DNA of 64,000 nt from Pelecanus crispus (Eukaryota > Chordata > Aves > Pelecaniformes > Pelecanidae): contig NC_134643.1 in NCBI RefSeq assembly GCF_030463565.1, forward strand, positions 125,160,309 to 125,224,308, read 5' to 3'. The notes under the pieces were generated by a model. It worked only from the letters and a program-made list of their open reading frames with translations. It did not search any database and was not told the DNA's origin. Shown one piece after another: positions 33,901 to 42,810 of the stretch. The position numbers and the translations under genes are program-made. Numbering within the stretch: position 1 is the stretch's first letter; every line of letters starts with the position of its first letter.

Positions 33901-35100
33901 TAAACTTGCTGACCCAGATGAGGTATGTGGCTAATTGTGATGAACAAAAAGCTTTAGGGTCTGATCCACCGTCTGTGGGCCTAGTCTTGAATATAAAGCA
34001 TTTACACGATCAGACACTTGCTGAAATCTCTTTATCTGCAAATGCTTTATTGCACAGTCAGGATTACTGTGGGATGTTCCCCCCTCTCCTCCCACTTAGG
34101 GTTATTGGCATTTGCTTGTACTTAGGAGAACATGTGGCATAGCTCAAAACTTAAAGGTAGTATACAAAGTTAGTTCTTTTGACAGTGTAATACTGTAGAT
34201 TAGCTTACTGGATGTAGTTGAATTAATAATGCCTGGGATTTCACAAAGGCGTGGGGAAAATGCACTCTGTGTATTGCTGTCCTTTTAGATGCACAGCAAA
34301 TATGGTAGTGCTGCTTTTGAAATATTTTGAGAACTTACAGCTTTAGTCATTAAAAATAAATAGAATGCATTTTCATTTTCTGACACTGTTATCAGTAGGA
34401 AAGTTGTTGTATTAAAAGACGTGATATCAAGTCCACTGAAACTTTTATTTAAAAAAAAAAGAGAGGGGGAGGGAAAATCACTAACTCCAAGGAACTTCAT
34501 ATCATTCAACTTCCAGTTAAAGAGCTGTCCCATGCTGCTCAATAGCAAATTAATGGTTAAATGGTCTCTTCTTGACAGAGGAGACTGTTTCCCATAAACT
34601 TGATCCCCTTAAACATGTTTTAGCCCATCCAGTACAAATAGGTATCCTTTTCGCTGGTATTTGCTATCAGCCACTTTCTCCTGAAGCTGCTGCCACCAAT
34701 TGTCTCAGAGCACGTTCAGTTGTGGGGTCTGTCACTAACTCTTCCCTTATCTGAGTTTGGGACATCCAAAGCAAATAAAATACTCTGAGAAAGGGTTTTA
34801 ATAACTGTGTATTTATCAGCCACTGACTAGAAGAACATGACTTGAATAAACCTTTTGCATTTTGCTTTCTTTTTGGACTGACAGGTGGCACGAAGGTGGG
34901 GAAGGAGGAAAAACAAGCCGAAAATGAACTATGAGAAGCTGAGCCGAGGCCTACGCTACTATTACGACAAGAACATCATCCACAAGACTTCAGGGAAACG
35001 CTACGTGTATCGCTTTGTGTGCGACCTGCAGAACCTGCTGGGGTACACGCCGGAGGAGCTGCATGCGATGCTGGGGGTGCAGCCTGACACGGAGGACTGA
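24867..35100 (+). CDS. ETS2: ETS2 transcription factor (spliced CDS, 9 coding exons, 479 aa)
   Basis: Joined coding exons give 72+121+120+201+84+243+264+119+216 = 1440 nt. The protein begins [14 protein letters not shown] and ends GVQPDTED. Domains in order: a short N-terminal activation region; the MAPK-site region LLTPCS with Thr75-Pro76 (equivalent to human Thr72); a Pointed/SAM domain at about 88-171 ([13 protein letters not shown] to LEQMIK); a linker; a serine/acidic region at about 281-340 that matches the autoinhibitory and phosphoregulated segment of ETS1/2; and a winged-helix ETS domain at about 373-453 with the recognition-helix motif [11 protein letters not shown] (Arg429 and Arg432 are the base-contacting pair by homology to ETS1). 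The Pointed domain plus linker sequence separates it from ETS1, ERG and FLI1. No frameshift or missing core residue is seen. The start ATG is the first codon of exon 2 and lies in a weak Kozak context. Confidence 0.97.
24939..27969 (+). other. ETS2: ETS2 intron 2
   Basis: A 3.0-kb AT-rich intron with an A17 run at 25409-25425 and a short TA/CA repeat near 27637-27655. The short open frames within it show no recognisable domains. Confidence 0.8.
27970..28090 (+). CDS. ETS2: ETS2 exon 3, residues 25-64 plus one base
   Basis: Acceptor TGCTTTGCAG, then CGTCAGCCAGCATTTGAC (RQPAFD). The donor TACG|GTAACT is somewhat weak. 121 bp, entering in phase 0 and leaving with one base of the next codon. It encodes the conserved [15 protein letters not shown] segment before the Pointed domain. 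Confidence 0.94.
28091..29957 (+). other. ETS2: ETS2 intron 3
   Basis: A 1.9-kb intron containing an A19 run (28388-28406) and T/A tracts near 29610-29640. The polypyrimidine tract before exon 4 is CTCCACCCCTTCTC followed by a T-run. Nothing else was recognised. Confidence 0.8.
29958..30077 (+). CDS. ETS2: ETS2 exon 4, residues 65-104; MAPK site and start of Pointed domain
   Basis: Acceptor TTTTTTGTAG; donor CAAATA|GTAAGT. It encodes [18 protein letters not shown] and continues to QCRLGIPN. Thr75 (codon ACC at 29987-29989) followed by Pro76 corresponds to the RAS/MAPK phosphorylation site, Thr72 in human ETS2. 120 bp, phase 1 at both ends. Confidence 0.95.
30520..30720 (+). CDS. ETS2: ETS2 exon 5, residues 105-171; core of the Pointed/SAM domain
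   Basis: Acceptor TGTCTTGTAG, then the split codon for Asn105 and [20 protein letters not shown], ending at HLEQMIK. The donor AAAG|GTAGTT departs from consensus at positions +4 and +5. 201 bp, phase 1 at both ends. The frame stays open for 40 codons into the intron. Confidence 0.96.
30721..31566 (+). other. ETS2: ETS2 intron 5
   Basis: An 846-bp intron. The exon 5 frame reads 40 codons into it before TGA, and AATAAA follows. The 3' end has a T19 pyrimidine tract at 31535-31553. Confidence 0.8.
30859..30864 (+). terminator. ETS2: Intronic AATAAA in ETS2 intron 5
   Basis: A canonical AATAAA sits 17 nt after the TGA (30840-30842) that ends the readthrough frame from exon 5. A TG-containing stretch follows near 30930-30945. 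It could act in intronic polyadenylation, but AATAAA also occurs often by chance. Confidence 0.35.
31567..31650 (+). CDS. ETS2: ETS2 exon 6, residues 172-199
   Basis: A T19 tract (31535-31553) and TCTCCCTAG precede the exon; donor CCTTAA|GTAAGT. It encodes [20 protein letters not shown] through VNNNSL. 84 bp, phase 1 at both ends. Confidence 0.94.
   Translation, partial: TAKRKRRINMWRTLISPQFLTGSIIIP
32448..32690 (+). CDS. ETS2: ETS2 exon 7, residues 200-280
   Basis: Acceptor TTTCTTCAG; donor TTCTG|GTGAGT. It encodes the linker from [13 protein letters not shown] to [12 protein letters not shown]. This is the less conserved, probably disordered centre of the protein. 243 bp, phase 1 at both ends. 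Confidence 0.94.
32839..33102 (+). CDS. ETS2: ETS2 exon 8, residues 281-368; serine-rich regulatory segment
   Basis: The acceptor is TTTTATAAAG after a long T/G tract; donor TACTG|GTAAGT. The N-terminal half is rich in Ser, Glu and Asp ([15 protein letters not shown]). It is followed by [19 protein letters not shown] and a helix-forming stretch up to AAILAGFTG. By homology to ETS1 this is the inhibitory/phosphoregulatory module before the ETS domain. 264 bp, phase 1 at both ends. Confidence 0.95.
33804..33922 (+). CDS. ETS2: ETS2 exon 9, residues 369-408; first half of ETS domain
   Basis: Acceptor CTCTCAACAG; donor GATGAG|GTATGT. It encodes [19 protein letters not shown] through [11 protein letters not shown], the first helix and sheet of the ETS winged helix. 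119 bp, entering in phase 1 and leaving in phase 0. Confidence 0.97.
34885..35100 (+). CDS. ETS2: ETS2 exon 10 coding part, residues 409-479; recognition helix and C terminus
   Basis: The acceptor ends GGACTGACAG. The exon encodes [19 protein letters not shown], then [10 protein letters not shown] (recognition helix; Arg429 and Arg432), the wing [12 protein letters not shown] and the C terminus [15 protein letters not shown], with TGA at 35098-35100. Residue 415 is Arg, where I recall Lys in human ETS1/ETS2; this is a conservative change. Confidence 0.97.
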   Translation: MARRWGRRKNKPKMNYEKLSRGLRYYYDKNIIHKTSGKRYVYRFVCDLQNLLGYTPEELHAMLGVQPDTED

Positions 35101-35831
35101 GCCCGAGGATGTGATGCTGCAGGGGTGAAGATCACATGTTGGGACTGTGTCTGGGAACCGTCTGCAGTCAGTTCTTCTGGCTGTTCAGATGGGTGCAACT
35201 GTTGGGAAATAAGGACCTTAACCGATTTTGTAACCAAGGAGAGCTGGAAGGAAGTGGCCTTATTTCATCAGTGGCTTTGGGTGTTGCCGTGTCAGGCACT
35301 TGAGCAGCACAGAAGTCAGCACAGACCCTAGCTCTGTCATGAAGACATGGAAATGCTCTCAGGTTAAGCATTTCGAATACCTGTACTGCCGTATAAAGTG
35401 TTTTGGCTACTTACGCTGCCATATAATAATGGGTTGGCTTTAAAACCAAAGGTTGGATGAGAAACCAGTGATGCAGCAGAACTATTGCTCAGATATTTTA
35501 AAATACCATCGTCCTTGCTTACATCTTATATCATGCAATTTATTTAAAAAACCAAACTAACTAATTTATTTTAAATGAGCAGTAAGGAGAATCGATATTA
35601 GTTTTGCTCTAAAGCACGTTTAGTATTATTGTAACTCCTCCAGAAATGTGCTGCATAGGTACATAAACACTCTGGGTCCAAACCAGATGTAGCAACTGTT
35701 AACAAAAAAAAAAAAGACCCTTTAAGGAAGGGAAGGAGAATCATACCATTTCAATATTCTGTTTGTATATATTCTGTGATTCTTTTTGAAACTCTGTAAG
35801 GTTCCTATTTAATAGATACTGTATAGTGTAA

Positions 35832-35837
35832 ATTAAA
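35832..35837 (+). terminator. ETS2: Proximal ETS2 poly(A) signal candidate (ATTAAA)
   Basis: ATTAAA is followed within about 10 nt by a GTGTGTGTG stretch, a typical GU-rich downstream element. It would give a 3' UTR of about 0.75 kb. ETS2 is known to make several mRNA sizes, but use of this site is inferred. Confidence 0.5.
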
Positions 35838-35998
35838 CTAATTGTGTGTGTGGTTTCAAATAGGGCGAATGTAAACTTATCAAATGGTGGTTTTTTTTAT
35901 GTTTGTCTAGGATATACAACCTTCTGCAAATATTTAATTGGCCTGAGACAACATAAGTGCTCAGTATGCATGCATATGGTATGCCTATGATATGAAAT

Positions 35999-36019
35999 GG
36001 GGGGGGCGGGGAGGGAGGG
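35999..36019 (+). other. G-quadruplex motif in the ETS2 3' UTR
   Basis: On the sense strand there are four G-runs of 8, 4, 3 and 3 separated by single C or A bases. This meets the usual G3+N1-7 rule with one-base loops, so it could fold as an RNA quadruplex in the transcript. Confidence 0.7.
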
Positions 36020-36497
36020 CTGGCTCAGTATTTTGCCAAGACTGAAGCTGGCAATTCTTTGTGCATTTTGGCATTTTTACAAGAAACTAATGTTATATTC
36101 TGGGACGTAAAGGGCCTGTTTGTGGTTTCTTCTGTAACTGAAAATGAAAATATTAATATGGATAAAATTACCTTTTTTTCCTTTATAAATGGCATATGTT
36201 TTTCAACCTCTATGCATGTCCTTTTAAAAAAAAAATTTATATACAAGCCTTATTTTTTCAGTTGACTTGTCTCTTCTTCCTGCAATTTATCCTGTATGAT
36301 TAAAATATGAATTCTATTTTTGGAAATAACTGTGACTCCTTTTCAAAGATCAGGAGGGATTTATGTAGCAGCTATTTTTACTGCAAAAAAAAAATTCACT
36401 GGAAAAATGTACTTTGTAAGAAAGCTTTATTTTTTATCTGAGCTTGATGTACATTTAAATGTGTTGTACAGTGTGAGAGGTTTAAAAATGAGTCTTT

Positions 36498-36503
36498 ATT
36501 AAA
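36498..36503 (+). terminator. ETS2: Distal ETS2 poly(A) signal (ATTAAA)
   Basis: ATTAAA lies after a run of 3'-UTR-like AT-rich sequence. It is followed by CTCTTGAACAAG and then a TG-rich AGTGCATGTGC about 20-30 nt downstream. Cleavage is expected near 36515-36525. Confidence 0.65.
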
Positions 36504-36520
36504 ACCTCTTGAACAAGAAA

Positions 36521-38770
36521 ATAGTGCATGTGCTTTCTAATTTGGAAAGTTTCAGAGGAGTTCCTTTTTTGTTTATTTGTTGGTTCAACTCTTGTCCATC
36601 CTACCACCACCTCTACAGGATAAAAACAAACCAAAAAACACAAATCAGCCAGATTATGGGGGTAGGGACCTTGCTGGAGAAAATTCTGCAAGAGTGCATA
36701 GGCTGATGGTCTTGAACCAAGCTAATTGTATGCAAGCACTCTGTGTTTAGATATAAATTCAAGTTAATGCCTTTGTACTGTGCCTCTGAGAGAAAACCTA
36801 GCAGTTTCTGTACGGTGGTGTGAATCAGTGTGTAAACTGAGGGGTAAATATATGGAAGAACAGAGGCATGTTAAGACTACTTAAGCTTAAACTGTTCCTG
36901 ATCCTATCCTGTACAAAGGAAGCCTACTGTTCTAACTGTCTTTAGCTCATACTCTTCTCCATCCCTCCATCCTGCAGAAAAGCAGGAAATACGGAAACAC
37001 TTGCTCTTAAGCATGTATTTAAAAAGTAGAAAATGTAGTTATTAAAAAAAAATGGTGCTTCCCCTAGGCTTCTTGATCTTTCTTTCTACCAAACTGTGGC
37101 CATGTCTTGATCTTGCTTGCATTGTAGTCACCCTGGTTTAGCAGCATGTTAAAAATTCAGAGAAAAAGGATGGGTTTTTTTTCTGAGAATGTGCCTTTCT
37201 AAATGGATGGAGCTGAAAGGGTAGGCGTGCGTCTTGCAGCATAGCCCTGCCCTTCTCTGAACATTTGCAGACACTGTCCTTCAGCTTTACTTTTCATTGT
37301 CCCTGTGAAGGAAAAGAAGCCTCCCCCATCCTTCCTCCCTTCACGTCAGCCACTGCTGCAGGCCTGCATGCATCTCAGTGGGTGCTGGCCCACAGACTGG
37401 TCTCACACTAATGAGGAGGTAAGGGCATAGAGAGAGCTGCAATCCCCTGAGCTGAGCCAGAACCTGACAGAAAGAAAAAGAATGAACCCTCAAATCAACA
37501 AGTCTTCCTGGGCTTTGGGTAACACTCTTAAAAAGGTAGTGCTACATTTTACCAACTTAAATGGCGTGCCTTTGAGCTGTGACCCTAACAAGGGGAGATA
37601 CGTTATTTTGCAAGAAATAACGTATGGTCTGTCACTATTCATGTGTTTTTTCCCTGGGTGTCTTTCTCATGTCTTGGCTGCAGAGCCCTAATCGTCCTCT
37701 CAAACCATACAAGTTTCATTTTCAATCTGAACTGAGAACTGAACTCAGAACTCTTTCTTCATTTAGACCGACAGCTTAGTTGCCTCTTGTGTGCGTGATC
37801 AGTGCTGGGTTCAACCTAGAGAGTAACGGGAAGTTGTTTGTTTTCCTCCCTCAGCAGAAGAAATTTCATGATAGCAGAAGCGACAAAGCATCCTGATACC
37901 CACAATCCATGCTAGCACGTCTTCCAGAAGCAAAATCTGGTAACCTGCACTGATTCGGGTCAACACAGCAGTCCAAGCTGTAACCCAATGTGACCCAGAA
38001 GACAATTATTAAAGGGTATTTTGTTGCAGCACACACACAAAACACCACCCTGTTTTCTCAGCCACCCAGCATCAAAGAGGCTGTTGAAAGTAGTCTGGCT
38101 AAATTCTTCACCTTCTTCAGGACATGCCTCCCTGCCCTTCCAGCAGCCAGCTTTCCTCATGAGACAGCAGTCAAAATAAAGTCTTGCAGTTGGCACCTAC
38201 CCATGGTTGGCATGTCACCTCTAATAACAAAGTTCGACTTCAAAGCCTTCCTTGCTCTTTTTTTTTTTTTTATATTTTAAAAAAAGGTAGAATACCATCC
38301 TAAGTAAAACAACACCTCTGGGTTGGGAAATCTGTGAGCCACAAATGCTCCATGTCCAAGAGGCTATTCTGGGAAACATCTGTCTGCTGCACCCTATTCT
38401 TACTCTCGCCTTAGGTCTTAGCTGTCAGCCACCATCAGGTACAGGTTAGGAGCGTGAGAAATGGGGAAGATGATGGATCACTTATCCCAGTACTCTGTCT
38501 CCACCAGTGGGAAGAGGATTGAGTAAACCTGGCCACTCTCTGCTGGTCCATTTCTCATGTGATCCCCCAGCACCCCCCATGGTGTTCGGCCTGTTGGAGG
38601 GGGACACCTTGCCCTTTTCTTTCGCTACTGACTTAAGGACTTCTTGCCTTGTCCGACCTATAAGGAGGCCCCTTGGCCACGCTCTACAGCCTTGTCCTCC
38701 AGCATTGGAGATCAGCACCTCACTCAGGGCCTGGCGTAAGGGTACACCAAGGTTTTGCTCAGCAGCAAAA
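36521..38770. other. Intergenic DNA downstream of ETS2, nothing recognised
   Basis: AT-rich sequence grading into mixed composition. There is a T-run near 38260-38270. No PSMG1 exon, the usual next gene, was recognised on either strand. Confidence 0.55.
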
Positions 38771-38779
38771 GAAAGCTCT

Positions 38780-39120
38780 CTTCTCAGTACCCTTCCTCAT
38801 GGTACCTTACACTTTTTTGGCTTTTTGGAAGTCACTGCACATTGAACTGATGATTTCAGAGAGCTGTCAGTGACGACTCTGAGCTCCATTTCCTGGTAAC
38901 TACCATTTCCGAGTTTAGCATCACATAGCCCCTGTTTGGGTTATTTTTCCTTGGGTGTATTGCTTTAAATTAACCTATACTGATGCTCATCTGCCACCTT
39001 TTTGTCAACTTGCACCGTGTTGTGAGGTCCTCCTGGAGTTCCTCACCAGCACTGTGGCATTTGACTACTCACACTGCTTAGTATCATCTGCAAACCTGGA
39101 GGTTTCACTGTCCTGTCATC
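38780..39120 (-). mobile_element. Ancient CR1/L3-family LINE fragment carrying the RT FADD motif, minus orientation
   Basis: The + strand reads CACTGCACATTGAACTGATG then TTTCAGAGAGCTGTCAGTGA and CGACTCTGAGCTCC, later CTCATCTGCCACCTTTTTG and AGTATCATCTGCAAACCTGG. This closely follows the reverse complement of CR1/L3 ORF2. On the minus strand the last segment reads F-A-D-D (codons at 39094 to 39083), the catalytic motif of reverse transcriptase, followed by sequence corresponding to the post-RT region. The frame is not continuous and the copy is dead. The left part (38500-38780) may belong to the same element but is less clear. Confidence 0.75.
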
Positions 39121-41091
39121 AGCTTGAGATTTCTGGCCCTGGTCAGAGCCACGGTGGCTGTTACTATGCTAAGGACCAAGAGGGCTGCTGCAGGATTCAG
39201 TCCTCCTTCTGTTTTCAGTTCCCAGCTCTTCCACAGGTTTCTGGGTAGCCCCAGGTAAAACACTTCAAGACTGAGCCTCTCTGACAGGGCTGCTGCTATT
39301 CTAGTACAAAACTCATTCACTCACCTTTGTGCATGCAACTAGCAGCACCAAGGTGGTGTTCTGCCGAATCTTTTCTGGGCTCTCCCTCTCCACGAGTAGG
39401 TTGTGGGCCAGCACTCTTGTGATGCAGAACCACATCTGTCAATGAACAAGATCAGCAGCTTGTATGATATGGAAACACAGCATCTGGCCCTCAAGAGCAT
39501 TCAGTAAAGCTGAAACTACGGTACTCTATAAATGTCAACCAGACACTGGAAATTCTTGTATTTTTGCTAAAAAAAGCCTCCTGGAACTGAAAAGAAAGCA
39601 AGAACTAAAAAGCAATTTACATGTTCACAGCACTAGTGGAAAGCCTTTTTGATGCCCTCTCCAAGGATGGTCCAAATTTTGACAGAGTAAAGAATTATCA
39701 GATCTCGGCAATCACAGTTTATCTTGTGTCTCATGTTTCTCTTTGTGTGAAGCGGAGCCCTGGTTGAACCATCTGTGTTCACATAGCCATGTGACTGCAG
39801 CAGTGCTTCATATGCTGGACACGTGAATGTTCAAAATGCTAAAGAGGGAATAAAAGGCATCCCTGTGAGCAAGAAGAATGAAAAATTCAGCCCAGGGAGC
39901 ATGATCTTTGACAAAGATATCTAGTATCTCATTTGCAATGTGGGCCATGTTATGTGTAGTCTGGAACCACATAATATGGGAAGTTATTAAAAATAAATAA
40001 AATAGGTTGCCCAGTGACAGCATAATTTGCTCTGTGCAAATTGAGACTTTCAAGTGATAAGTCTCATTTATGAATAGGAGAGTTCTGAGATAATTCTGTG
40101 GTTTGGGGAAGAAGCATCAGATCTTGCCATTTTTCTTCCTTCTGCCTCTACCTCTCTTGGCATTTACAATGAGGTAAATGATGAGCTTAACAAAATATCA
40201 TGAATAACAAGTATAATGAAATCTCTGCCCATGCAAAAGGGTATGTTCTTTGGAAGATATTTTTCCCAGATTCTCTCTAGATAGCTAGCAAAATGGCCCA
40301 CACTCCCATATAGAAGGTTTGCCATGATTTTCTACATCATGACCTAAAATGAGAGAGCAAAGGCAAAAGTCCTGATACAATTCCTCTGAAGCCTGCATAT
40401 GCAAAAACTATTTGTCCATTATTTTCTTTCACTGTGAGTAGAACTGCAATAGAAAACAGGTTTGTCTATGCATTACTTAACCTTCAGTGCTTGGGCTGCA
40501 GAGGGAAATCCAGAATCCAGAGGGAGGTGGGCAAGCTGAGCCAAAAGTGCGTGGTTTGGAAATGGAGGGAGGTGGTGAATCCCTCCCAGGCCACCACCAC
40601 TGTGTATCGGGGCCAGCTAACCCTGCTCTCCTAGCCCCATCCCAGGTACGCGCACATGGGGCCAAAGGCAACACACACAGGGACTAAAACCTGCAATCCC
40701 TCTGGAAAGCCGGTGGCCATACCCTTCCTTTCCAGAAAACCGTGGCTGGTCTCACCCTCCCGAAGCATAGCCAAGGGGGACGGTGGTGAAGCAACAGCTC
40801 CTGCCCCGCTTCATGTACAACTCACTCGCCTGCGCAGCAAAGTCTGGGGTGGGATGCGTGCTCTGCCACAGGAGGTTTTCCAGAGCCCATCTCCCACCTT
40901 GGCCCTCTGAGTGAAGTGCAGAAAGGGAAGAAAGTGTTTTCCATTAAACGGTTGCAGGTTAAAACTCAGTCTCAGGTGCAGAGACCAGAATTCCCCCTCT
41001 CCTTCAGCTGGATGCCTGATTATTAGGCTAAAGAGACCTGTTCCTACTTGTGCTGCCTCTCTTTGGCCTGCTGAATCTTGAATCAATCTTC
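39121..41091. other. Intergenic DNA, nothing recognised
   Basis: No genes. Sequence near 39225-39300 might be a further degraded repeat but is too diverged to name. Confidence 0.5.
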
Positions 41092-41111
41092 TTTTTTTTT
41101 TTTTTTTTTTT
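41092..41111. repeat. T20 homopolymer followed by a C-run
   Basis: Twenty T residues followed by ACTTCCCCCCCCCAACAG. Together these resemble a polypyrimidine tract and splice acceptor on the + strand, but no exon is recognised after it. Confidence 0.85.
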
Positions 41112-42380
41112 ACTTCCCCCCCCCAACAGAAGGCAAAGAGCAGTCTAGCAGATGTAGTTCTTCCATTTAGCTTCCTCCCATTCGCAGGGAGTTTTCGTTC
41201 TCTTACAGGGTGCTTTTTGCCCTGCGGAGGAAGAGGAGTTCTTCCAAAAGAAATATAATTCCTCCTACATGCCTTTGAACAGACCTGTTTGTTCGTTTTT
41301 CCCCATCTCGAGTGCCAGCCCCTGGGAGATGCCAAGAACCCACATCTCTTGCTGAAGTCAGGACCAGGTCCCAAACCCCCCCGTCTCGCGCGCTGCCCAC
41401 CCCACAGCCAGCCCTAGCTCGAGCAAGCGCTGCTGCTGGTGAGCCAGCGGGGACAGCTTCTGTGTAAGGATGAACTGGTTTTGAACAGTTTCCCCAATGT
41501 CCTGGGCACAACGCTCCTTTTCTTCCTCATCAGGACTCTACGTCTGCTGGCTTCCCAACTTTTTTTTCTTTCTTTCAAACAAATACAGGCATTGTTGTTT
41601 ATGCAGGGAAAATTCCACTTTCTCCTAAAATGACTTTGCCAGGATCCGAAGCCTCAGGATGTATCTTTTCCACAGGCAGTGCCTTCCAGAATTCACAGAT
41701 CCCTCCTTCTCTCTTTCATACGCATGAACACTGTTCATCACACATTTTTAAGCAATCTCTAAAATCCCCAGCTAGAGCCCAGCGCCGTGATTGAGTCCCC
41801 ATCCCATGACTCGTGCTTTGCAAGGGAAGGGAGAGCTGCCAGCGAGGCCAGTCCCTGCACAGTGCTCCTCATTTCTCTGCCTGCTCCAGCCTTAAGCAGC
41901 TCAGAAATGGGGGTTTTGCCATTTCCCTTGGAAGAGCCTTGTGCAGACCTTACCCATATTCAGTCAAATGCTGTTTGGTTTCATGGTGCCTGCTGCTGAG
42001 TCACAACCACCACACTTCTCCAGTGGGTCAGTACGGGTAATGCTCAGTGGTGGTGTTGCTATCTCTGGTATGATTACCAAACCTTGAAGACCACAGTCCA
42101 AAATGACACTTGTTAGTGGTAACCCTAGTGCTTGGGTGATTTTGGCCATCGTCATGTGACTTTATGCAGGTCAGCCGTGTGCAATGACTCATCCAAAAAA
42201 AAAACCATCCATGGAGACCATCTGCTCCATCTTCCCTTCCTAAATGAACGAACCTTTCCACTAGTTGAAGCAAGAAGATGTTTACCAGAAGCTGGAGCAG
42301 CAGTGGTGCTGCCAGCTCCCTGCAGAGCACAGCAACCAGAAAAGCCAGCGCAAAACAGCCTCACAGGGCAGAGCTTTCCA
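41112..42380. other. Intergenic DNA, nothing recognised
   Basis: Mixed-composition DNA with short open frames on both strands; none resembles a known protein. Confidence 0.55.
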
Positions 42381-42384
42381 CTGC

Positions 42385-42810
42385 AGCGTGATTGGGCCCG
42401 AGATGTTCATATTTTATTACACCCATTTTTCTCCAAGAAATATTAAAATGCTCTCACTACTTGAAGGGAGGGGGAAATAAAACACACGAGCTGCCTAGCT
42501 ATCCCTAAGCAACCTATCAAATAAAGCAATAAACTATTAGCAGGCAGAATGGCTTTAAAAGGACCCACAGCACTTTCAGACCGTCAGGGGAAGAATAGGA
42601 ATGGAAATGATTCTGAAAATTATTATTAGTACCTTAACAGCAGTCCCTTAATATCTCTCACAGTATTCTCAGTCATTAGCACAGCCGAGCTGCTGCTCCA
42701 TGCCAATTACTGTCCTTGCATTTCCCTCCACTTGAGATGGATTTGCAGAGGATCCAGCTGAAATGAGATTTTAGTGAGATTCTGCTGCTCTTGTAAGTCT
42801 CCGCTGCGGC
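42385..42810. promoter_or_regulatory. Candidate conserved non-coding element downstream of ETS2
   Basis: A block of non-repetitive AT-rich DNA (GCAACCTATCAAATAAAGC, CAATAAACTATTAGCAGGC, several ATTA cores) lies between GC-richer flanks. It has the texture of a conserved enhancer, with no coding frame. Conservation was not tested. Confidence 0.25.

Larger units (their letters stand above)
31651..34884 (+). other. ETS2: ETS2 introns 6 to 9 (between exons 6 and 10)
   Basis: Intron 6 (31651-32447) is plain AT-rich DNA. Intron 7 (32691-32838) is only 148 bp and contains a T16 run. Intron 8 (33103-33803) has an A13-type run near 33670. Intron 9 (33923-34884) has an A10 run near 34450. No extra exons or repeats were recognised. 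Confidence 0.8.
21096..36520 (+). other. ETS2: ETS2 gene / primary transcript, 10 exons
   Basis: The transcription unit runs from a non-coding exon 1 in a CpG island to a poly(A) signal at 36498. ETS2 is a nuclear ETS-family transcription factor that binds GGAA/T cores and acts downstream of RAS/MAPK signalling. Nine coding exons with GT-AG borders splice into a continuous 479-codon frame, close to the 469 residues of human ETS2. Introns, in order: 21421-24866, 24939-27969, 28091-29957, 30078-30519, 30721-31566, 31651-32447, 32691-32838 (only 148 bp), 33103-33803 and 33923-34884. The start of exon 1 is not determined by the sequence; the left edge given is a guess within the GC-rich block. 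The 3' end is inferred from ATTAAA plus a downstream TG-rich stretch. Confidence 0.93.
35101..36520 (+). other. ETS2: ETS2 3' UTR
   Basis: About 1.4 kb of AT-rich sequence follows the stop. It contains AU-rich stretches with ATTTA and TTATTTA elements (35536-35575), a Pumilio-type TGTATATA at 35764-35771, a G-rich cluster at 35999-36019 and a palindrome ACATTTAAATGT at 36451-36462. ETS2 mRNA is known to be short-lived, which fits the AU-rich elements. The end is inferred from the poly(A) signal. Confidence 0.8.

Noticed and set aside
41092..41129. T20 plus C-run plus CAG as a splice acceptor
   Set aside because: No credible exon follows: the next frames are short and lack a donor or domain.
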